7,831 bases of DNA, from the NCBI GenBank assembly GCA_025997595.1, contig BNUU01000053.1:1-7831 (forward strand), given 5' to 3'. A program made the translations under genes and the position numbers. The notes below the pieces were generated by a model. That model saw nothing but the letters and a program-made list of their open reading frames with translations, did no database searches and was not told the DNA's origin. Positions 1 through 4,479 of the stretch are shown here, piece by piece. Each line of letters opens with the position of its first letter. Position 1 is the stretch's first letter. Source of the stretch: Spirochaetia bacterium (GTDB lineage: Bacteria; Spirochaetota; Spirochaetia; Treponematales; Breznakiellaceae).

Positions 1-26
1 GCCGCCAGTTGATGCCGTAGTGGCGG
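1..26 (+). repeat. Short hairpin repeat, copy with flipped loop relative to the inverted arm
   Basis: These 26 bases are identical, in direct orientation, to 374-399, although the rest of the surrounding repeat is inverted. The segment is a hairpin: ccgcca (2-7) and tggcgg (21-26) are complementary, and 8-20 is the loop 'gttgatgccgtag'. In a simple inverted repeat the loop here should read 'ctacggcatcaac'. The loop has therefore been flipped in one of the two copies. The window edge prevents seeing how far the identity extends to the left. Confidence 0.85.
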
Positions 27-111
27 CTCTACCGGGCTACAAAAATGTAGAATGGGCCAAAAAAACATACATTTTCGTATGAAATATTAGGAAAGAATAT
101 TAACCACAAAG
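21..111 (+). repeat. Left arm of the 91-bp perfect inverted repeat
   Basis: This stretch is the exact reverse complement of 290-380. Bases 21-50 read, on the plus strand, as the last nine codons of the activator gene plus its TAG. They are a detached copy: the codon just before them in that frame is TAG (18-20). The arm also contains a small hairpin, CATAC (66-70) with GTATG (77-81), and the sequence 'ctacaaaaatgtag' (37-50). Confidence 0.92.
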
Positions 112-175
112 AACACGAAGGGCACAAAGTAAGAAGGGATTGCGTTAATTGAGCCAGTTCCAAAATAGAAATTAA

Positions 176-246
176 TTAACCACGAACAACACGAACCACA
201 CCAAAAAGATCATTTAGTTCGTGTTTTTCGTGTGGTTCGTAGTTAA
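176..246. repeat. Central imperfect palindrome of 'accacgaa' intergenic repeat type
   Basis: Position 176 starts 'ttaaccacgaac' followed by 'aacacgaaccacac' (to 202). The opposite strand of 217-246 reads 'ttaactacgaacc' followed by 'acacgaaaaacacgaa'. The two halves are therefore diverged inverted copies around a short A+T-rich loop (about 203-216). A related word string, 'ttaaccacaaag aacacgaag', starts at 100, and 'tttgtggttaa' ends at 300. Such cacgaa/cacaaag strings are common intergenic repeats in several bacterial groups. I see no coding capacity here. Confidence 0.7.
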
Positions 247-289
247 ATTCTTATTTTTGGAACCGGCTTGATTCTCTATTTTCTTCTTC

Positions 290-380
290 CTTTGTGGTTA
301 ATATTCTTTCCTAATATTTCATACGAAAATGTATGTTTTTTTGGCCCATTCTACATTTTTGTAGCCCGGTAGAGCCGCCA
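290..380 (-). repeat. Right arm of the 91-bp perfect inverted repeat
   Basis: This is the exact reverse complement of 21-111. It spans the 3' end and stop codon of the minus-strand activator (351-380) and 61 bp of downstream DNA. No ordinary hairpin plus T-tract terminator follows the activator gene, so this arm together with the left one may define or protect the 3' end of its transcript. That role is inferred. Confidence 0.92.
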
Positions 381-1922
381 GTTGATGCCGTAGTGGCGGA
401 CCCGGAGGCCGATCTGCCGTTCGGTGATGCCCAGGCGGCGGGCGGCGGAGGCCATGTTTCCGTCGGCCATTTTCAGGGCCTCCACGATCAGCTCTTTTTC
501 CAGGCGGGAGAGGGCCGCCTCCAGGGTGGTGGTGGGTTCCGTGTTGGTGGACGCCGCGGACTGGAGGCTGGGGGGCAGGTTGTATGAATGGATCACCTGG
601 TCCGCCGAGAGGATCACCGCCCGCTCGATGCAGTTTTCCAGTTCCCGGACATTGCCGGGCCAGGAGTAGCTGGTGAGGAGGTCGATGGCCGGGGTGCTTA
701 TGCGCTTGATGTGCTTGCCGTTTTTTTCGGCGTACTTGCCGGTAAAATGATCCGCCAAAAGGACGATATCACTTTTCCGCTCCCGCAGGGGGGGGATGTG
801 CAGGGGAAACACGTTGAGCCGGTAGTAGAGGTCCTCCCGGAAACGGCCCACCTTGACCTCCTCCTCAAGGTTCCGGTTCGTAGCGGCAATGAGCCTGACA
901 TCAACCTTGATGGTACTGGTCCCCCCTACCCGCTCCAGCTCCCGCTCCTGGAGCACCCGGAGGAGTTTGACCTGTATCTGGGGTGAAAGTTCCCCGATTT
1001 CATCGAGAAACAGGGAACCCCTGTCGGCCATTTCGAAGCGGCCCTTGCGCAGGCCCGTGGCGCCGGTAAATGCCCCCTTTTCATGGCCGAAAAGCTCGCT
1101 TTCGATGATCGATTCCGGCAGGGCGGCGCAGTTGATCTTTACCAGGGGAGCGGCGGCCCGTTTGGAAAGGCGGTGGAGCTCCGCCGCCACCAGTTCCTTG
1201 CCGGTGCCGCTTTCCCCGGTGATCAGTACCGTGGCGTCGCTGGGGGCCACCTGGGTAAGCATCCCGTAGACCTCCCGCATGGCGCTTCCGGTCCCGATAA
1301 TATTGCTCCCCGCCGCAATCCGGCCGCCCTGGGCCCATCCCCCGGTATCTCGTCCTGCATCGACCCCTTCGTTCCGGCGGAGCCTGAACTGTTCTTCCAG
1401 AATACGTTCCCGCAGCTTGGCGGAATCCGCAATTATAGAAGAAACCTTTTCCAGAAAGGCCCGGTCCCAGGCCATCTGACGCTCCGGGTCCGTGTCATCA
1501 ATGCGCCGTTCCGCGCTTAGGGTACCGATAAGGCTCCCGCCGGAGCGGATGGGGACGCAGTAGTAGGTGAGTCCTGCCATATCTTCCCTGGACCGGTTTT
1601 TCGCCCGGTTGAGGAAATGGGTTTCCCGGGAGAGATCCGGCACGGTAAGGGCGGCTCCTGACTCAAAGACCCGGCCCACCAGCCCTTCCCCCAGGCGGTA
1701 AACCCCCCGGCTCTTCTCCTCGGCGCTGAGCCCAAAGGCCTCCTCCACCTTGAGGAGCCCCGTGGCCCGGTCCAAAAGGGTGACCTGACCCCTGGTCAGC
1801 CCCGCCCGGATTTCAATCAGGCTCAAAAGGGGCCCCAAAGCGGTCCTGAGTTCCACATACTTGTCAAAGGTCCGGGCAATATCAAAAAGAAGTTCCAATT
1901 CCGCCGTAGTATCAATGTGCAT
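351..1922 (-). CDS. Sigma-54-dependent transcriptional activator, NifA/AnfA type (GAF-AAA+-Fis HTH)
   Basis: Enhancer-binding protein of 523 aa that should use ATP to remodel sigma-54 RNA polymerase into the open complex. An N-terminal GAF sensor covers about residues 18-165. The AAA+ domain (about 205-435) has Walker A GESGTGKE (236-243), the sigma-54-contacting GAFTGA loop (283-288), Walker B SLFLDEIGE (303-311), the arginine-finger segment FREDLYYRL (361-369) and sensor II WPGNVRELEN (421-430). A Fis-type helix-turn-helix follows (about 487-512), containing ARRLGITERQIGLRV. That C-terminal style and the GAF domain resemble NifA/AnfA/VnfA nitrogen-fixation activators, but no nif gene is in view, so I withhold the symbol. 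The Cys-x4-Cys linker motif of oxygen-sensitive NifA is absent. In-frame TAA lies three codons before the ATG, which fixes the start. No Shine-Dalgarno is seen. It lies 55 bp downstream of the maturase gene. The last codons lie in the 91-bp inverted repeat. Confidence 0.9.
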   Translation of the reverse strand: MHIDTTAELELLFDIARTFDKYVELRTALGPLLSLIEIRAGLTRGQVTLLDRATGLLKVEEAFGLSAEEKSRGVYRLGEGLVGRVFESGAALTVPDLSRETHFLNRAKNRSREDMAGLTYYCVPIRSGGSLIGTLSAERRIDDTDPERQMAWDRAFLEKVSSIIADSAKLRERILEEQFRLRRNEGVDAGRDTGGWAQGGRIAAGSNIIGTGSAMREVYGMLTQVAPSDATVLITGESGTGKELVAAELHRLSKRAAAPLVKINCAALPESIIESELFGHEKGAFTGATGLRKGRFEMADRGSLFLDEIGELSPQIQVKLLRVLQERELERVGGTSTIKVDVRLIAATNRNLEEEVKVGRFREDLYYRLNVFPLHIPPLRERKSDIVLLADHFTGKYAEKNGKHIKRISTPAIDLLTSYSWPGNVRELENCIERAVILSADQVIHSYNLPPSLQSAASTNTEPTTTLEAALSRLEKELIVEALKMADGNMASAARRLGITERQIGLRVRHYGINWRLYRATKM

Positions 1923-1928
1923 GACAAT

Positions 1929-1958
1929 ATATTACTACATTTATGTAGGATTTGCCAA
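1929..1958 (-). promoter_or_regulatory. Predicted sigma-70-type promoter of the activator gene (leaderless)
   Basis: On the minus strand TTGGCA (1958-1953, five of six matches to TTGACA) is followed after 18 bp by TAATAT (1934-1929, four of six matches to TATAAT). The A of the ATG (1922) is the seventh base after the -10 box, which is where transcription would be expected to begin. The mRNA would therefore start at or very near its start codon, agreeing with the lack of a Shine-Dalgarno sequence. Prediction by eye only. Confidence 0.5.
1935..1948. promoter_or_regulatory. Candidate operator: 14-bp dyad in the promoter spacer
   Basis: CTACATTTATGTAG has 6-bp perfect inverted arms (CTACAT / ATGTAG). 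It lies within the spacer and directly abuts the -10 box of the predicted activator promoter, a classic position for a repressor site. A 13/14 match, CTACATTTTTGTAG, lies at 351-364 across the stop codon of the same gene, and its inverted copy lies at 37-50. Which protein binds it is unknown; it does not fit the NifA TGT-N10-ACA pattern. Confidence 0.4.
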
Positions 1959-1977
1959 TGGGGAATACCTTATAGCA

Positions 1978-3075
1978 TTACCGCCGGCGGTTCGGAAACA
2001 GGGCTGCGGCAAGCCGGTAGATCCGTTCGGAGCAGCGATCGAAAAACAGCTCATAGTCGGCGCAGAGGCGGCTCCGGGAGAGCCGGTCTCCGGCCATCGG
2101 TTCCCGCCACCTGCGGCAGCCGCCGCGGCAAAGGGCAAAATGAACGCAGGAAACGCACTTGCCGTCAACGCCCCCGGAGGGAGCCGCAAATTCAGTCATT
2201 TTTTTATTGGAAAAAAGGATTTGGAAATCTTCGTATACCGTGCCGAGTTTCCATTCGGGGCGCACGTAAAAGTCGCAGGGGTACACGCTTCCGTCCCCTT
2301 CGACGACCAGATAGGGTGTGCAAAAGCCGGCCATGCCGCAGGCCTCGGGGCGAAATCCGGCGGCCATCCGCACAAGGTTCGAAAAAAACCGGATATCGAT
2401 ATCACGGCCCCCGGTAAAGTCCTCATACCACAGGTCAAAAAACTGGGTTAAAAAGCGGCCGTAATCCCCTTCTTTCAGGGAAAAATCGCCGCCCTGATCG
2501 GCCAGGCAGGGGATCAGCTGCAGAAAACGAAAATCCTGTTTCCTGAAAAAACGGTACATGTGCAGGGCGCCGGAGGAGGCGGTGATAACGCTGAGTATGT
2601 TAAACCGGACTTTGTACCGTTCCAGAATTCCCGCCGCCCCCATAATGCGGCCAAAGGAGCCCTCTGTGTCATGCCGGTACCGGTCATTGATCTTGCGCGG
2701 CCCGTCAAGGGACAGACCGACGAGGAAGTTGTTTTCGCTTAAGAACGCGGCCCAATCATCGTCGATCAAAATCCCGTTTGTCTGGATGGTGTTTTCGATT
2801 TCCAGGCCCCTGGGGTTATACTTTTGCTGGAATTCGATGAGCTGCCGGTAAAAGCCCAAACCTGCCAGGGTAGGCTCGCCGCCCTGAAAGGCAAAGGAGC
2901 AGAGCCCGTCGGCGTATTGGAGGGCATTTTTTACCAGCGCCTCCAGGGTATCGGTCTGCATAAGGCCAAAATCAGGCTGCTCCCGGGACTCGCTGACCGC
3001 GCGGTAAAAGCAGTATTCGCACCGCAGGTTACAGGCCGCGGAAGCGCTTTTAATGAGGATGCTGACAGGCGGCAT
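1978..3075 (-). CDS. Anaerobic sulfatase-maturating enzyme-type radical SAM/SPASM protein
   Basis: A 365-aa cytosolic radical SAM enzyme of the anSME family. Family members oxidise a Cys or Ser in a sulfatase active site to C-alpha-formylglycine under anaerobic conditions. The SAM-binding 4Fe-4S cluster motif is C15-x3-C19-x2-C22, inside CNLRCEYCFY. FAFQGGEPTL (61-70) is the SAM-contacting strand. The SPASM part supplies eight more cysteines for two auxiliary 4Fe-4S clusters: C246, C252, C267, C307, C310, C316, C320 and C338. Their spacing matches, as I recall it, the Clostridium perfringens enzyme with a shift of nine to ten residues. D268, in YPCDFYV, corresponds to the catalytic base. Length is normal for the family (about 370). 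An upstream in-frame TAA and no alternative start support the ATG. There is no Shine-Dalgarno. No sulfatase gene is in view, so the substrate is unknown; another peptide-modifying SPASM role is possible but less likely. Confidence 0.9.
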   Translation of the reverse strand: MPPVSILIKSASAACNLRCEYCFYRAVSESREQPDFGLMQTDTLEALVKNALQYADGLCSFAFQGGEPTLAGLGFYRQLIEFQQKYNPRGLEIENTIQTNGILIDDDWAAFLSENNFLVGLSLDGPRKINDRYRHDTEGSFGRIMGAAGILERYKVRFNILSVITASSGALHMYRFFRKQDFRFLQLIPCLADQGGDFSLKEGDYGRFLTQFFDLWYEDFTGGRDIDIRFFSNLVRMAAGFRPEACGMAGFCTPYLVVEGDGSVYPCDFYVRPEWKLGTVYEDFQILFSNKKMTEFAAPSGGVDGKCVSCVHFALCRGGCRRWREPMAGDRLSRSRLCADYELFFDRCSERIYRLAAALFPNRRR

Positions 3076-3086
3076 AATTGATAGGA

Positions 3087-3115
3087 ATACTAGTAATGTT
3101 TACGGTTTTTGTCAA
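3087..3115 (-). promoter_or_regulatory. Predicted sigma-70-type promoter of the maturase gene
   Basis: On the minus strand a perfect TTGACA (3115-3110) is followed after exactly 17 bp by TAGTAT (3092-3087, four of six matches to TATAAT). Transcription should start near 3079-3081, giving a leader of about 4-6 nt before the ATG at 3075. This is too short for a ribosome binding site and none is visible. It may also drive the activator gene downstream by read-through. Confidence 0.55.
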
Positions 3116-3136
3116 ACAGGGGCCGGGCGGTATGGG
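3109..3136 (+). promoter_or_regulatory. Possible promoter of the tRNA-Arg/sbcDC transcript
   Basis: TTGTCA (3109-3114) followed after 16 bp by TATGGG (3131-3136) is the best-spaced pair I find upstream of the tRNA, but the -10 box is poor. TATGCTATTAT at 3155-3165 is a better -10-like sequence without a convincing -35; it would put the start within a few bases of the tRNA. The true promoter is uncertain. The -35 box shares its bases with the divergent maturase promoter. Confidence 0.25.
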
Positions 3137-3174
3137 TAGTAAAATCCTGTCCCGTATGCTATTATCCCCACCAG

Positions 3175-3248
<74 letters not shown>

Positions 3249-3252
3249 GAAT

Positions 3253-4479
3253 ATGATAAAATTCCTCCATACTGCGGACCTTCATCTGGGAAAAATTTTT
3301 CATGAACGATCCCTGATTGAAGATCAGCAGTTCATGTTGGACGGGCTTGCCCATATCCTTGAGGACAAATCATACGGCGCCCTGGTCATCGCCGGGGATG
3401 TGTACGATCGGTCCATCCCTTCCCCGGACGCAGTAAAACTGTTCGGTTCCTTTCTGGCAAAAGTAAAAGCGGCGCGTCCTGATCTGGAAATCCTCATCAT
3501 CAGCGGCAACCACGATTCCCCTGCCCGGCTTGGTTTTGGGCGGGAACTTTTTGCGGAGCTCAGAATACGTTTCGTCACCGATGCGGAGGACTGCGATAAA
3601 CCGGTCGTCATTAAGGCTGCATCGGGGGGCGAAAGCTGCGCCTTTTTTCTGCTCCCCTTCCTCAACCCCGGCAGCCTTCGCGCTGCGGAGAACGATGAGG
3701 GCGAGCCGGCGGCGGCATTGATGCCGGCGGCGGAACCCCTGCGGTCGCAATCGAAACTGGCGGCGGCTGCGGCGGCGCGGCTTGAGCAGGCCCGGCGGCA
3801 ATGCGCCGATGAAGGCCGTACCTATACGGTACTGGCGGCCCATCTCTTTGCCGCGGGGGGACTGGAGTCGGATTCGGAACGGATTTTTTTGGGCAGCGCC
3901 GAACGGGCGGACATCGGTCTTTTTTCAGGCTTTGATTACATCGCCCTGGGGCACCTCCACCGCCTGCAACAGGTTGGGAAAAACGGCTGGTATTCCGGGA
4001 GCCCCCTGGCCTACTCCTTCGCGGAGGCGGGGGCGGAAAAGTCCTTTCTTTCGGTGGAGCTTGCGGAGGGAGGAGTACGGGTGACGGCCCTCCCCATCAC
4101 ACCCCTGCGGCGGGTGAGCCGGCTTTCGGGTTCCTTTGACTGGTTCTTTCGGGGATCCGCAGAGGACAGCGAAGTCTGCGCCGCCGAAAAGGATTTTCTT
4201 GAAATCGCACTTACGGGCCGCGCCCTTACGGAAAATCCCCTGGCCCTTTTACAAAAGCGTTTTCCCAATCTCCTTTCCATAAAACAGGACGAAGCCTTTG
4301 CGGGGCTTCTCGCGAGCCATGCGGGGCTCAGGGCCCCCGCCGCGGGGGATGGGGAACGGCGGAACACCGCCGATGATTTTGCGGAATTTCTCACCGGCCT
4401 TTACGGACAGGCCGACGGCGGGGGGCTTGAGCTTTTCTCGCAGCTCCTTGCGGAGATCGATGCGGAGGAACAGCCGTGA
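3253..4479 (+). CDS. sbcD: Exonuclease subunit SbcD (Mre11-type metallophosphatase)
   Basis: Nuclease subunit of the SbcCD complex, which opens DNA hairpins and trims double-strand ends using two metal ions and the ATPase SbcC. Counted from ATG 3253 (408 aa; E. coli SbcD is 400), the metallophosphoesterase motifs are HTADLHLGK with D9 and H11, GDVYD (48-52), GNHD (85-88), AAHLF with H197 and GHLH (233-236). A C-terminal capping/SbcC-binding part follows. An in-frame ATG also exists at 3241, but it lies inside the tRNA 3' acceptor strand; starting at 3253 gives MIKFLHTADLHLG, the usual N-terminus of the family. No Shine-Dalgarno precedes it. tRNA 3' processing after A3248 would leave a 4-nt leader. 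The stop codon overlaps the sbcC start in GTGA. Confidence 0.93.
   Translation: MIKFLHTADLHLGKIFHERSLIEDQQFMLDGLAHILEDKSYGALVIAGDVYDRSIPSPDAVKLFGSFLAKVKAARPDLEILIISGNHDSPARLGFGRELFAELRIRFVTDAEDCDKPVVIKAASGGESCAFFLLPFLNPGSLRAAENDEGEPAAALMPAAEPLRSQSKLAAAAAARLEQARRQCADEGRTYTVLAAHLFAAGGLESDSERIFLGSAERADIGLFSGFDYIALGHLHRLQQVGKNGWYSGSPLAYSFAEAGAEKSFLSVELAEGGVRVTALPITPLRRVSRLSGSFDWFFRGSAEDSEVCAAEKDFLEIALTGRALTENPLALLQKRFPNLLSIKQDEAFAGLLASHAGLRAPAAGDGERRNTADDFAEFLTGLYGQADGGGLELFSQLLAEIDAEEQP
4464..4469 (+). promoter_or_regulatory. Shine-Dalgarno of sbcC inside the sbcD end
   Basis: GGAGGA lies 6 bp before the GTG at 4476, inside the last codons of sbcD. It decides for the GTG over the later in-frame ATG at 4497. 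The GTGA overlap suggests translational coupling, keeping the two subunits in proportion. It is the only strong ribosome binding site seen in the window. Confidence 0.8.

Larger units (their letters stand above)
1..400. repeat. Large inverted repeat (palindromic region) beside the activator gene
   Basis: The first 350 bases contain no supportable gene and are about one third G+C, against G+C-rich flanking genes. Position p pairs with position 401-p. The arms 21-111 and 290-380 are perfectly complementary over 91 bp. The outermost 61 bp of intergenic DNA in the right arm (290-350) is followed by the stop codon and last nine sense codons of the minus-strand activator (351-380), so the left arm carries an inverted copy of that gene end. 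Inside the arms, 112-289 continues as an imperfect inverted repeat (for example 'ccagttccaaaa' near 153 against its complement near 256-267). The whole stretch could extrude as a cruciform, and any RNA crossing it would form a long duplex. The origin is not visible: it could be a local inverted duplication, a paired gene end lying to the left, or a repeat element. Confidence 0.9.

Noticed and set aside
100..300. CRISPR-like array from the repeated cacgaac words
   Set aside because: The repeats are short, diverged, in both orientations and not evenly spaced, and there are no unique spacers or cas genes.
333..587. Plus-strand open frame of 84 codons running out of the palindrome
   Set aside because: It is antisense to the helix-turn-helix end of the activator and has no ribosome binding site or family feature.
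1923..1977. Sigma-54 (-24/-12) promoter or NifA TGT-N10-ACA site before the activator
   Set aside because: TTGGCA at 1958-1953 is not followed by GC ten bases after its GG, and no TGT-N10-ACA spacing fits. A sigma-70-type promoter explains it better.
1861..2451. Plus-strand open frame of 196 codons across the activator-maturase boundary
   Set aside because: It overlaps two clear minus-strand genes and their promoter, and shows no recognisable motif. G+C-rich codon use leaves such frames open.
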